A stretch of 52,069 nucleotides of DNA from Verrucomicrobiota bacterium. Lineage in GTDB: Bacteria > Verrucomicrobiota > Verrucomicrobiia > Limisphaerales > UBA9464. Under the pieces are notes generated by a model, which saw only the letters and a program-made list of their open reading frames with translations, did not search any database and was not told the DNA's origin. A program made the translations under genes and the position numbers. Positions within the stretch are counted from its first letter, which is position 1. Each line of letters begins with the position of its first letter. Shown here one piece after another: positions 34,319 through 42,337 of the stretch. The DNA lies in the NCBI GenBank assembly GCA_025363585.1, contig JANYDN010000162.1:1-52069 (forward strand), read 5' to 3'.

Positions 34319-35035
34319 TCACTCGTCCTTGGCCTTCGCTTCGGCCTTCGCTTCGGCCTTCGCGTGGCGTTGGTCGGATTCGGCGGCGCTGAGACGGCGG
34401 TAGACCTTGAGCGGTTCCGGCATCTTGTAGTGGCGCTTCAGGCCGTGGTCCGCGAGCGCGGCGGCGGGGACGCGTTGCACGAACTCGGCGAAGGATTTCT
34501 CGACGCGGTCACGCTGCAGTTTTTGCCCCGCCTTGGTTTCCCAGAATTCCTCCTCGATCCCGGCCAGCGCGATCGCGGCCTGCTCTGGCGGGAAGTCCTC
34601 GCGTCGGCCGAAAACCCAGAGCAGTTCGGGATCCTCGGGCAACGCCACCGGGAACGGGACGAACGGGACCTTCGCTTCCTCCTCGGGCTCGCTTCCGGGA
34701 GGGACGACCTTGATCTTGTTGGTGATCGTGCGGTCGGGCAGCGCGATCTCGATGGCCACGGACTTGCCGTCCTCGGTCGGTTTCACGACGACGTTCTCGG
34801 CGCCGAAATTGCCGGCCAATTGCTCGCGGAATTGGTCGACGGTGGCGGGCTCGAGGTCGGGAAGGGAACCGACGGTGCAATATTTCTCGAAGGATTTGAC
34901 GCTGTTCATCAGGCGCACCTCCTTGGCGACGCGGTCGAACACGGCCTGCGCCACGTCGGAATTCGGCGTGGCCTCGGGGAGCACCTTCTGCAGGAGGTCG
35001 AGGAACTGCGCGTCGGTCATGCCCTTCGTTTTCAT
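34319..35035 (-). CDS. Cytoplasmic protein of unknown function
   Basis: A 238-residue, acidic, apparently soluble protein. It begins with a helical segment (TDAQFLDLLQKVLPEATPNSDVAQAVFDRVAKEVRL) and has a central part with a strand pattern (DGKSVAIEIALPDRTITNKIKVV). After a Pro/Glu-rich stretch a second helical part (PEQAAIALAGIEEEFWETKAGQKLQRDRVEKSFAEFVQRVP) leads to a low-complexity tail HAKAEAKAEAKAKDE. I do not recognise a family. The ATG at 35035 and an in-frame ATG five codons later are both possible. It is a single gene, convergent with DUF1501 and followed by the long hairpin. Confidence 0.7.
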   Translation of the reverse strand: MKTKGMTDAQFLDLLQKVLPEATPNSDVAQAVFDRVAKEVRLMNSVKSFEKYCTVGSLPDLEPATVDQFREQLAGNFGAENVVVKPTEDGKSVAIEIALPDRTITNKIKVVPPGSEPEEEAKVPFVPFPVALPEDPELLWVFGRREDFPPEQAAIALAGIEEEFWETKAGQKLQRDRVEKSFAEFVQRVPAAALADHGLKRHYKMPEPLKVYRRLSAAESDQRHAKAEAKAEAKAKDE

Positions 35036-35132
35036 TCGATCAAATCGGGTCCGTAAAATCCGGGGGCGCGGTTTTGCACCGGAGCGTCACGGCGCGCAAG
35101 CGTCGGGTCGGGAAATCGCTCGGCCGGCCTCA

Positions 35133-35326
35133 TGCAGTGGCGGTCGCGGAATTTTTTCACGCCAAGGGGGACCAAGTCTGGCCAAGAAGGCGGGAACGTG
35201 TATCGGGAACCAGAGATTGGATCCCGCCCTTCGGTGAAACGACACGCCGGCGGTCTTTGCCCCCTTGGATGGCCTTGGCCCGGCTTGGCGTGAGGAAATT
35301 CCGTTTTCCGAACGGATCGTTCCGGC
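35133..35326. repeat. Dispersed inverted-repeat element, copy 3 (opposite orientation)
   Basis: Same family as 26-402 and 404-710. Here the long arm is at the right: reverse-complemented, it reads AGCCGGAACGATCCGTTCGG, then CACGCCAAGCCGGGCCAAGG and CCGCCGGCGTGTC, matching the left part of copy 1 base for base over long runs. The left end (GCAGTGGCGGTCGCGGAATT then TTTTCACGCCAAG) is the other terminus. The right end finishes at the stop codon of the GT2 gene, so the element sits directly behind that gene. Confidence 0.75.
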
Positions 35327-36043
35327 TCAAGTCCGCTCGACCGGCGGGAAATTCAGCCGGCGGCGCTGGTACCACGCGACGCCGAAAAGATCGGCGATGC
35401 CGCGCCAGACGCGGTTCCAAACGCCGTACTTGCTGACACCGGCGACGCGCGGCCGATGGTTCACGGGCACCTCGCGGCAACGACTGCCGTTGCCCGCGAC
35501 GAGGATTGGCAGGAACCGATGAAGACCGTTGAAGGGGAAAACCCCGGACAATGCCGAGCGCTTGAAGGCGCGGAGGGCGCAGCCGGTGTCGGCGAAGTCA
35601 TGCCTGAGCACCAGCTTTCGCGCGGCTCGCGCGACCCGCGAGGACCAACGTCGGACAGCGGTGTCGCGTCGGTTCACGCGGTGGCCGCATACGAAATCGA
35701 GGTCGTCGCCGAGCATGCCGAGCATGCGCGGGAGTTCGGCGGGATCGTTCTGGAGATCGCCGTCGAGCGTGCAGAGCAGCGGGGCGTCGGTGCCCGCGAT
35801 GCCGGTCCACACGGCGGCGCTCTGGCCGAGGTTTCGCGTGTGGCGCAGGCCGACGAGACGCGGTTGCGCGGACTGGAGCGACTTGATCCGGCCCCACGTG
35901 TCGTCGGTGCTGCAGTCGTCGACGAGCACGATCACCCAGGGGCGGGGTTCCGCGGCGAAAACGCGCGCCAACTCCTCGACCAGGGGCGCGACGTTTTCCG
36001 CCTCGTTGAAGACGGGAACGATGATCGCGATGTCGGCGGCCAC
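35327..36043 (-). CDS. Glycosyltransferase family 2 (polyprenyl-phosphate type)
   Basis: A 238-residue GT-A fold glycosyltransferase. Signatures: IAIIVPVFNEAENVAPLVEE at the N-terminus, VLVDDCSTDDTW (about 40-51, nucleotide binding), HTRNLGQSAAVWTGI, and the DxD-type LCTLDGDLQNDP (about 90-101). DTGCALRAFKRSAL and an aromatic/basic end lack C-terminal membrane helices. It resembles dolichol/undecaprenyl-phosphate mannosyl- or glucosyltransferases, which load a sugar on a lipid carrier at the inner membrane. The start appears to be the GTG at 36043 (AADIAIIVPVFNE). The repeat element begins right at its stop codon. Confidence 0.92.
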   Translation of the reverse strand: MAADIAIIVPVFNEAENVAPLVEELARVFAAEPRPWVIVLVDDCSTDDTWGRIKSLQSAQPRLVGLRHTRNLGQSAAVWTGIAGTDAPLLCTLDGDLQNDPAELPRMLGMLGDDLDFVCGHRVNRRDTAVRRWSSRVARAARKLVLRHDFADTGCALRAFKRSALSGVFPFNGLHRFLPILVAGNGSRCREVPVNHRPRVAGVSKYGVWNRVWRGIADLFGVAWYQRRRLNFPPVERT

Positions 36044-36099
36044 GCGCGGGTTCTAAGCGGGCGGCGCGACGTAATACAGTCGAATGTAAGACGTCTTAC

Positions 36100-36173
36100 G
36101 TGGCAGCGACCGTGAGGTCGCGGATTTTCCCGCTCGATCGCCCGACGATCCGCCGACTCACGTCGTCGGCCAC
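36100..36173. repeat. CTCACG-loop palindromic unit overlapping the end of the acyltransferase gene
   Basis: Left end GTGGCAGCGACCGTGAGGTC; right end CCGCCGACTCACGTCGTCGG followed by CCAC. Both ends fold into short hairpins with the loop CGTGAG (or its complement CTCACG), like the units at 7863-7949 and 38433-38577. The last five codons and the stop of the acyltransferase gene lie inside the right end. Just to the left is a perfect 14-base palindrome, GTAAGACGTCTTAC (36086-36099). Confidence 0.6.
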
Positions 36174-36952
36174 GGCGCCAACGACGGGGCAACCACGCCG
36201 CGGAATTCCCCGTGGACCAGCGTTTCGTGGAGTCCCGCCACCGCGGAGTGCATCTGGCGCGCGAAAAGCTTTCGGTCGCCCGACGCCTGGCGCGGCGCCC
36301 CGAAACGGATCCGCGCGACGATGCGTGGCAGCGCGAGCACGCGGAGGAAATGCGGCACGAAGGTCATGCCGCCCCAATAGGCGACGTCCGTGGCGGGATC
36401 GCCGCCTTCCGGCAATTCGTACGCGATGGCCGCGGGCGCGACGCGCCAATGCTCGCGCACCGCGATCTCGAACAGCGACGGATGGAACGGCAACACCGAG
36501 GACCCGTCCGAGCTGGTCCCTTCCGGAAACACGACGACGGGAACGCCCGCGTCCACGCGGGCCCGGATGGCGCCGGCGGCGTCGAGGAGCGATCCGCGGC
36601 GCTCGCGGTCGACGAAGATCGTTCCGCCGCGCGTCGCGAGGCGTCCGATGCCGGGCCAACGGCGAACCTCGGACTTCGACACGAACGCCATGGGGCCGAG
36701 CATCCCGAGCGCCAAGACGTCGAGATAACCCATGTGGTTGGCGACGATGAGTTGCGCGTCGCCCGCGTTCCCTTCCGCCTGGGTCGAGAGGCAGAGGCAA
36801 CGCGCGATGCGATTGGCCTGGCGGGTCATGAAACCGGCGTCGCTGGCCAAGCCATTCCCAGTGGCGCGCGAGAGGAGCCCGCCGGCGGACGTTGCAACGA
36901 AATCGACGAGGCGGGCCGTGGCGCGTGCGGTGGAAGCGATCATTTCAGGCAT
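36158..36952 (-). CDS. 1-acylglycerol-3-phosphate/lyso-ornithine-lipid type acyltransferase (PlsC family)
   Basis: A 264-residue PlsC-family acyltransferase. The catalytic H-x4-D is NHMGYLD (about 71-77). Motif III is VVVFPEGTSSDGSSVLPF (about 138-155, phosphate binding), and the N-terminal hydrophobic region probably associates with the inner membrane. It overlaps the preceding GNAT-type gene by eight bases, a pairing typical of OlsB-OlsA. I therefore infer that it O-acylates lyso-ornithine lipid, although glycerolipid acylation is the alternative. An in-frame ATG three codons on (36943) could also be the start. Its 3' end lies inside a dispersed palindromic unit. Confidence 0.85.
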   Translation of the reverse strand: MPEMIASTARATARLVDFVATSAGGLLSRATGNGLASDAGFMTRQANRIARCLCLSTQAEGNAGDAQLIVANHMGYLDVLALGMLGPMAFVSKSEVRRWPGIGRLATRGGTIFVDRERRGSLLDAAGAIRARVDAGVPVVVFPEGTSSDGSSVLPFHPSLFEIAVREHWRVAPAAIAYELPEGGDPATDVAYWGGMTFVPHFLRVLALPRIVARIRFGAPRQASGDRKLFARQMHSAVAGLHETLVHGEFRGVVAPSLAPWPTT

Positions 36953-37754
36953 CGAGCAAATGCCGCGCGGACGGCGGGAGGGCCGCGAGATCCATCCAGG
37001 TCAGGAAGTCGATCGTCCCGAACCCGCGGTCGAGCGCGGGGGCGCCGCAGATGCGCGCGCCCAGCGACAGGTACGCGCGCAGCAACGGCGGCACGCGCGG
37101 CGGTTCCGTTCCGGTCTCGTCGAGCGCGCAGATGTAGTCGGGCATCGGATGCGTTCGGAAGGCGGCGTCGACGAGGAACCGCGAGCCAAGGTCGAGGTAG
37201 GCGGCGGCGCCATCGCGCGGGTCGGTGCCGGGCAGGGAGCTGCAGCCGACGAAGTAGCGGCAGCCGCGTTCGCGCGCGTAGGCCGCGATGCCGCGCCACA
37301 GGAGGGAAAGGACGCGGAGGTTGCGATGCCCGCGGTGGACGCAGGCGCGACCGAGTTCCACCAATTCGTGCCGGACGTTTTCGAACGGCGCGAATTGGAA
37401 TTCCAACGCGGAGTAAAAACCGAGATTGCGGCGGGCCATCGCCCCGGTCTGGAGCCGGTAGGTTCCCGCGAGCGCGCCGGTGGCGGTGCACTCGACGAGC
37501 AAGTGGTCGCATTGGGGGTCGAAGGCATCCTCGTCGCGACCGGTGGCATGGGACGCCTTGAGTCCCTCGGCGAGTTCGAGATTGAAGACCTCGAAGCGCA
37601 GGCGTTGCGCGGACGCGATGTCGACCGGCGACGCGGCGAAGCGCACGCGGTACGGGGAATCGCGATGGATCCTCGAGAGCACGCGGGACCCGAGGGCGGG
37701 TCCGGACGCGGCCGAAGGGTTAGGCGGGGCGACTCCGAGCGGGACAAGAGCCAT
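36945..37754 (-). CDS. OlsB-like N-acyltransferase (GNAT, ornithine lipid)
   Basis: A 269-residue protein of the family that includes L-ornithine N-alpha-acyltransferase (formerly 'hemolysin'). It transfers a 3-hydroxyacyl group from acyl carrier protein to ornithine. The family pattern is visible: LRFEVFNLELAEGL, DAFDPQCDHLLVE, TYRLQTGAMARRNLGFYSALEF, VELGRACVHRGHRNLRVLSLLWRGIAAYA and YFVGCSSLPGTDP. It starts at the ATG at 37754 and overlaps the PlsC-type gene downstream, making a two-gene ols-like unit. Ornithine lipids replace phospholipids under phosphate limitation in many bacteria. No Pho box is recognisable in the 258 gene-free bases upstream. Confidence 0.82.
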   Translation of the reverse strand: MALVPLGVAPPNPSAASGPALGSRVLSRIHRDSPYRVRFAASPVDIASAQRLRFEVFNLELAEGLKASHATGRDEDAFDPQCDHLLVECTATGALAGTYRLQTGAMARRNLGFYSALEFQFAPFENVRHELVELGRACVHRGHRNLRVLSLLWRGIAAYARERGCRYFVGCSSLPGTDPRDGAAAYLDLGSRFLVDAAFRTHPMPDYICALDETGTEPPRVPPLLRAYLSLGARICGAPALDRGFGTIDFLTWMDLAALPPSARHLLDA

Positions 37755-38012
37755 GCGCGCAGCTTCGCACGCGCGGCTGGGTTCGGCACGTGAACACCCG
37801 GCAACAACGCGACGGAGCGGTTACGGAACGGCACCATTTCGGGATCGAGTGGGCGGGGAGAACGGATTCGCCGCGACGCCAAGGCCGTCGCGTCGCGTCG
37901 CGTTGCGGTGCGATCGATCCGAACGACGACATGTGCCGTCGATTTCGCGGCGGCGGTGGTGTCCAATGCGGGCGATGAGCGGCGAAATGGGCGGGCGCAC
38001 ATCGGAGCGATC

Positions 38013-38429
38013 ATGGCGGATTTCCTGACACCGGCGGAACGGTCCGAGCGGATGTCGCGGATCCGCGGGCGCGGCAACGAGACGACGGAACTCGCGTTGG
38101 CGCGGCTGTTTCGCGCGCATGGATTCACGGGATGGCGTCGTCACCGGCCGGTGTTCGGCAAGCCCGACTTTGTGTTTGCGGCAGCGCGGGTCGCGGTGTT
38201 CGTGGACGGATGTTTCTGGCACGCGTGCGCGGCGCACTTGCGGATGCCGCGAACCAACCGGCGGTTCTGGAAGAAGAAACTCGACGCGAACCAAGCGCGG
38301 GATCGGCGGGTGAACCGGACGTTGAAGGCGCGCGGATGGCGCGTGGTGCGCGTGTGGCAACACGAGCTGAAGCGTCGGAACGAGGCGCGGCTGGTCGCGC
38401 GGTTGCGTCGTCGGCTGGGGACCGTCTAG
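38013..38429 (+). CDS. vsr: Very-short-patch-repair (Vsr) endonuclease
   Basis: A 138-residue Vsr protein. The N-terminus TPAERSERMSRIRGRGNETTELALARLFRAHG, then FGKPDFVFAAARVAVFVDGCFWHAC, is diagnostic. The catalytic Asp lies in KPDFVF, and the GCFWH segment contributes to the structural/metal site. The enzyme nicks the T of T:G mismatches arising from deaminated 5-methylcytosine, starting very-short-patch repair. The ATG at 38013 is preceded by CGGAG. A longer upstream frame is not conserved with the family. No cytosine methyltransferase gene is next to it, although Vsr is usually encoded beside its partner. Confidence 0.92.
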   Translation: MADFLTPAERSERMSRIRGRGNETTELALARLFRAHGFTGWRRHRPVFGKPDFVFAAARVAVFVDGCFWHACAAHLRMPRTNRRFWKKKLDANQARDRRVNRTLKARGWRVVRVWQHELKRRNEARLVARLRRRLGTV

Positions 38430-38432
38430 CGC

Positions 38433-38577
38433 GTGGCCGCCGCGGTGACGCGGGAGCGAGGACTTGCGAGGTCCGCCATCTCACGATGGCCGCCACATCC
38501 GGACGTGGCCGCCGCGGTGGCGCGGTGGAGTCGGGGTGGGAGGCTTGCGAGGTCCGCCATCTTACGATGGCTGCCAC
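38433..38577. repeat. Two tandem CTCACG-loop palindromic units
   Basis: Unit 1 (38433-38496) and unit 2 (38505-38577) both run from GTGGCCGCCGCGGTG to CCGCCATCTCACGATGGC (or CTTACG in unit 2) and then CGCCAC/TGCCAC. The ends of each unit are imperfect inverted repeats of one another (GTGGC ... GCCAC). They fill the space between vsr and the Tm-1-like gene, whose stop codon begins three bases after unit 2. Confidence 0.7.
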
Positions 38578-38579
38578 AA

Positions 38580-39806
38580 TCAGGTCGGTCTGCGTGCGCC
38601 GGCGCGCCCCAGGTTGCGGAGGAGTTCGTTCGCGCAGAGTTCGGCGAACGCGGGATCGTTGATGTTGCCCGGGTATTCGATCACCGGGATGTCGGCGCGG
38701 AGATGCCGCTTCCACGAGGAGAACAGCGCCGCGTCGGCCTCGGGCCAATGGAACGGTTGGCCGGGCGCGCTGATAACGCTGATGCCGCCCAGGGGAATCA
38801 ACACCGTGACGGCGCCTTTCGAGAGGTTCGCCTTTTCCGCGAGGATGCGCCCGATCGCGTCGCATTCATCGGGCGTCGTGCGCATGAGCGTGACCTGCGC
38901 GTTGTGCTGGTAGAAGCGGCGCCCGGCGAACTTTTCCGGAATGCCCGCGCGCTCGCCGAAGTTCACCATGTCGAGGCAACCCGGCGTCAGGATGGCGGGA
39001 ATACCCCTGCGCGCCGCGGCCTCGAGTCGCGTCGGCCCGGCCCCGAGCACGCCCCCCACGAATTCATCGGCCCACTCCGTGGTGGTGACGTCGAGCACGC
39101 CGGCGACAAGCCCGCTCTCGACGAGCGATTCCATGGTGCGCCCGCCGTTGCCCGTGGCGGCGAAGACCATGACCTCGAGTCCGGCGGCCTCCAGCACCTC
39201 GCGGGCGCGCGTGATGCACGCGGTGGTGTTGCCGAACTGGGACGCGACGACGACGGGTTTGTCGGCGGCCGGCGGCGCGACGGCCTCGACCATGCCGCAG
39301 ATCGCGCCGGCGGCCTGGGCAAGAAGGACGCGCGAAAGCCGGTTGAGACCCGCGACGTCGACGACGCTCGGCATCATGACGATGTCCTTCACGCCGACGT
39401 ACGGCGCCGTGTTGCCGCTGGCGAGGGTGGACACCATCAACTTCGGGAAACCGATGGGAAGCGCGCGCATCGCGGCGGTGCAGATCGCGGTGCCGCCGCC
39501 GCCGCCGAGGGAGATCACGCCGTGGATCCGGCCTTCGCTCCGGAGGCGTTCGAGGACGACGGGGGCGCCTTTCGTCATGACACCGACGGCCTCGCCGCGA
39601 TCGCGTCGCGCGACGACGGCGGCGAGATCCGCGCCGGCCGCGGCGGCGATTTCCGTGCGCGGGATATCGGGTTGGATCCGCGGCGCCTCGAGCGCGCCGA
39701 CGTCGATGACCAGCGTCTGGTGGCCGCGTTGGCGGATGAGCGCGGCGACGTAGCCGTGCTCTTCGCCTTTGGTGTCGAGGGTGCCGAGGACGGCGATGGT
39801 GGCCAT
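38580..39806 (-). CDS. Tm-1-like ATP-binding domain protein (UPF0261)
   Basis: A 408-residue protein of the UPF0261 family, related to the N-terminal domain of tomato Tm-1. It has two Rossmann-like halves. The N-terminus IAVLGTLDTKGEEHGYVAALI and the glycine-rich SLGGGGGTAICTAAMRALPIGFPKLMVSTLASGNTAPY (about 98-135) are typical, as are SQFGNTTACITRAREVLEAAG and FAATGNGGRTMESLV in the second half. CLDMVNFG and RTTPDEC lie near the C-terminus. In Tm-1 this domain binds ATP and viral replicase. The bacterial role is not established, although gene context elsewhere often includes sugar or aldolase-like enzymes. Here it is a single gene. Its stop lies directly beside a palindromic repeat unit. Confidence 0.92.
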   Translation of the reverse strand: MATIAVLGTLDTKGEEHGYVAALIRQRGHQTLVIDVGALEAPRIQPDIPRTEIAAAAGADLAAVVARRDRGEAVGVMTKGAPVVLERLRSEGRIHGVISLGGGGGTAICTAAMRALPIGFPKLMVSTLASGNTAPYVGVKDIVMMPSVVDVAGLNRLSRVLLAQAAGAICGMVEAVAPPAADKPVVVASQFGNTTACITRAREVLEAAGLEVMVFAATGNGGRTMESLVESGLVAGVLDVTTTEWADEFVGGVLGAGPTRLEAAARRGIPAILTPGCLDMVNFGERAGIPEKFAGRRFYQHNAQVTLMRTTPDECDAIGRILAEKANLSKGAVTVLIPLGGISVISAPGQPFHWPEADAALFSSWKRHLRADIPVIEYPGNINDPAFAELCANELLRNLGRAGARRPT

Positions 39807-39904
39807 AGGTGAGGCGGCAGGTTAGTCGGGCAATCTTCCGGATTGAACCGTGAAATCCTCGGTTCACGACTGCAACGTCGGGCGTCTTCTGGTGGAATGG
39901 GCGG

Positions 39905-40771
39905 ATGCGTCCGAAGTTCCTCGTCGTGTGGGTGGCGGCTTGCGTTGCGACCCTGCTGGCCGCGGCCGAACCCAAGGCCTACCGCGCCGCGCGGTCGGTC
40001 CATCTCGGTTATCCCGGGCCCGACGGCGAGTGGTTTTACAACGAGATGGTGGTCGAGCAGGCCACGCCCGGGAGCTACTTCATGGCGTGCGGATGGAACA
40101 CCGGGTACTTCGGCATCCAGGAGCTTTCCGACCACGGCGCGGCGACCGGAAGCAAGGTGGTGATCTTCTCGGTTTGGGATCCGACGAAAGGGGACGATCC
40201 CAAGATCGTGAAGTCAGAGGACCGGGTGGAAGTGCTGCACGAAGGCGAGGGAGTGAAGATCCGTCGGTTCGGCGGCGAGGGGACGGGCGGCCAATGCATG
40301 GCGCCGTTGGCGTGGAAGGCGGGCGAGACGAACCGCTTCCTCTTGCGCGGCGAGGTTCAGGGCGAGAAGACGGCGTACACCGCGTGGGCGTGGCGCGCGG
40401 ATCGCAACGACTGGTGGAAATTGGCGACCTTCCGCACGCGGACCGGCGGCTTGCCGCTGAAGGGATACTATTCGTTCGTCGAGGACTTCCGTCGCGACGG
40501 CAAGAGCGTGGGCGACGTGCGCCGGGCACGGTTTCAAAACGGTTGGGTGCGGCCCGCGAAGGGCGAGTGGACGCCGTTGTCGAACGCTCGTTTCACCGCG
40601 TCGGGCGCCGAATGGGAATCGAAGGACAACATCGACGCCGGATTGGCCGGGGCCGGATTTTTCCTGGCGACGGGTGGGCCCACGACCAACCACACGGCGT
40701 TGCACGCGGTGTTGAAGGCAGCGGGTCCGGCGTCGCCGGAGCCCCTGAAAGACCTGCCGTCGGAACGCTAG
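39905..40771 (+). CDS. Secreted DUF3472 protein
   Basis: A 288-residue exported protein with an N-terminal Sec signal (about 1-20, hydrophobic run ending LLAAAEP). The mature part matches DUF3472: VHLGYPGPDGEWFYNEMVVEQ, GSYFMACGWNTGYFGIQEL, VIFSVWDP, and LKGYYSFVEDFRRDGKSVGDVRRARFQNGW. The domain is beta-rich and is found in secreted proteins of Bacteroidetes and the PVC group, sometimes attached to carbohydrate-related enzymes. Its activity is unknown to me. It is a single gene diverging from the Tm-1-like gene, with 98 bases between the starts. Confidence 0.85.
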   Translation: MRPKFLVVWVAACVATLLAAAEPKAYRAARSVHLGYPGPDGEWFYNEMVVEQATPGSYFMACGWNTGYFGIQELSDHGAATGSKVVIFSVWDPTKGDDPKIVKSEDRVEVLHEGEGVKIRRFGGEGTGGQCMAPLAWKAGETNRFLLRGEVQGEKTAYTAWAWRADRNDWWKLATFRTRTGGLPLKGYYSFVEDFRRDGKSVGDVRRARFQNGWVRPAKGEWTPLSNARFTASGAEWESKDNIDAGLAGAGFFLATGGPTTNHTALHAVLKAAGPASPEPLKDLPSER

Positions 40772-40836
40772 ATTGGCGTGGGTGACGGCGGCCCTGCCGT
40801 CACCCGCGGTTCACGGCGTCGGTCCCTCCTTCCCGC

Positions 40837-41721
40837 TCAGTGCGGGAAGACCTGTTCGAGTTGCCTGAGCAATTCCGGGTCCTTGATGTACGGGCGCAGG
40901 AGGTCGAGGTTCGAAAGCAAGGCGAGCATCAGGAACGTCAGGGCGTCGAAGCATCCGTGGGCGATGATGGCCTCGGGAAGCGATCGCCGGACCACCATGA
41001 TGGCGCCGAGCCCGAGGCCAAGGACGCCGGTGAGCGCGACGGCGCCCCAGCCTTGGGTGAGGTGGCCGAGGCCGAAAATGACGGCGGCGATGATGACGGC
41101 GGACCATTCCCATCGGCGCCCGGGCCATTCGGCGGGGAAGATCGCGCGGAGGGACGCGATGACGCCGGCGCGCCAGAGTTCCTCGCGGATCCCGGCGACG
41201 ACGAAGCTCACCCACGTCGTGCACAGCAGCACGTAGTACGGATTCGAAAGCGCTTTCGGCGCGAAGAGATTCTCGATCTTCGGACGGAACTGCGAGAAGT
41301 CGACGGCACCTTTCGAACGCGACGCGGCCAACACGATGCCCGCGACCAGCAGCGCGACGAGCATCAGCGCGAACCGGAGCACGAGGGACCAGGCGAAGCC
41401 GAAGACGAACGTGAGCAACTGGATCTTCTGGGAGGCGTAGAGCTCCGCGCGGGACGGGCGGCCGATGAACCACGCGATGGCGAAGAGGACCGCGAAAATC
41501 AACAGATGGAGACCGGTCTCGAGAAACAGCGCGCCGGGAGTCGACGGCAAGGCCGGGGAATCGGCGGAAGCGGTTCCGCCGCGCAGCCCGGCGTAGAGGA
41601 CATAGGCCGCGAGCAGGACGAACATCACGGCGGAAGCCCAGCGCGGGACGGGGCGTTCGGAACGGTAGAACTGTTCCTGCGGGGGCGCGGGAGGCGGTGC
41701 GATCGGGGGGGCCTCGTACAT
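40837..41721 (-). CDS. CPBP-family intramembrane metalloprotease
   Basis: A 294-residue polytopic protein of the CAAX-processing/bacteriocin-immunity (CPBP, Abi) family. The first 35 residues are proline-rich and cytoplasmic, followed by about eight hydrophobic helices. Catalytic motifs: EELWR in VAGIREELWRAGV (motif 1, E-E-x-x-R), FGLGHLTQG (motif 2, F-x-x-x-H) and AHGCFDAL (motif 3, histidine with D instead of the commoner N). It should cut membrane substrates or process prenylated/bacteriocin-type peptides. It starts seven bases after the stop of a MarR-type regulator, so the two are co-transcribed. The start at 41721 (MYEAPP) is chosen over an upstream ATG that would overlap the regulator. 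Confidence 0.88.
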   Translation of the reverse strand: MYEAPPIAPPPAPPQEQFYRSERPVPRWASAVMFVLLAAYVLYAGLRGGTASADSPALPSTPGALFLETGLHLLIFAVLFAIAWFIGRPSRAELYASQKIQLLTFVFGFAWSLVLRFALMLVALLVAGIVLAASRSKGAVDFSQFRPKIENLFAPKALSNPYYVLLCTTWVSFVVAGIREELWRAGVIASLRAIFPAEWPGRRWEWSAVIIAAVIFGLGHLTQGWGAVALTGVLGLGLGAIMVVRRSLPEAIIAHGCFDALTFLMLALLSNLDLLRPYIKDPELLRQLEQVFPH

Positions 41722-41728
41722 GTTTTGG

Positions 41729-42238
41729 TCAGCGTGGGGAACGTGGCGACGCATCGGCGGCCTGCCGGCAAGCCATCGAGACCCGATCGAGTTGGGAGAG
41801 GAAGGTCTGGCGTTCCGCCTCGGGCAGGACCGCGAGGACTTCGGATTGCAGCCGGACCGCGATCTCCCGGCAGGCCTCGTGTTGGACCCGCCCCGGTTCG
41901 AGCAGGCGGATGCGGTACGCGCGCCGGTCCGACTCGTGGGCCTCGCGCGAGATCCATCCGGTCGCTTCCATCCGTTCGAGCAACGACGCCACCGTGTTGG
42001 GGTCGGACGACATCATCGCGGTGAGGTCCCGTTGGGTCAGCCCGGCCGGATCCCCTTCAAGCAGCGTCCGCATGGCGGTGAACTGGTCGGGCGTCACCCC
42101 GGTGTGGGCGATGCGCCGGCGGAAAGCCTGGTTGAGTCCGTACCACGACCTGCGCAGCAAGGGCGGCAGGCGACGGCGGACCGGCGAGTCGACGGCGGGC
42201 GCGGGAAGCGCGTTCTTTTTGGCGGGGCGGATCGGCAA
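41729..42238 (-). CDS. MarR-family transcriptional regulator
   Basis: A 169-residue winged-helix regulator. The core is LTQRDLTAMMSSDPNTVASLLERMEATGWISREAHESDRRAYRIRLLEPGR, i.e. recognition helix followed by the DxRxxxxxLT wing in the form DRRAYRIRLLE. Preceding helices (WYGLNQAFRRRIAHTGVTPDQFTAMRTL) form the dimerisation interface, with more after the wing. No ATG is available at a sensible place. The TTG at 42238 gives a normal length, whereas the ATG at 42343 would run into the divergent apt gene. It probably controls itself and the downstream CPBP protease, and perhaps apt, which starts about 100 bases away on the other strand. Confidence 0.85.
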   Translation of the reverse strand: MPIRPAKKNALPAPAVDSPVRRRLPPLLRRSWYGLNQAFRRRIAHTGVTPDQFTAMRTLLEGDPAGLTQRDLTAMMSSDPNTVASLLERMEATGWISREAHESDRRAYRIRLLEPGRVQHEACREIAVRLQSEVLAVLPEAERQTFLSQLDRVSMACRQAADASPRSPR

Positions 42239-42337
42239 GGCGCGGCGTGTATACGGTGCCGCTTCGTGTTTGGCAATTCGACGGACATCCGACGGACCTC
42301 TTGACGCATGGCGCCGGGTCCGCGAAAACCGCGCCCA

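Noticed and set aside
38013-38577. A restriction-modification or defence island around vsr
   Set aside because: Neighbours are lipid acyltransferases and a Tm-1-like protein; no methylase, nuclease or defence domain is visible.
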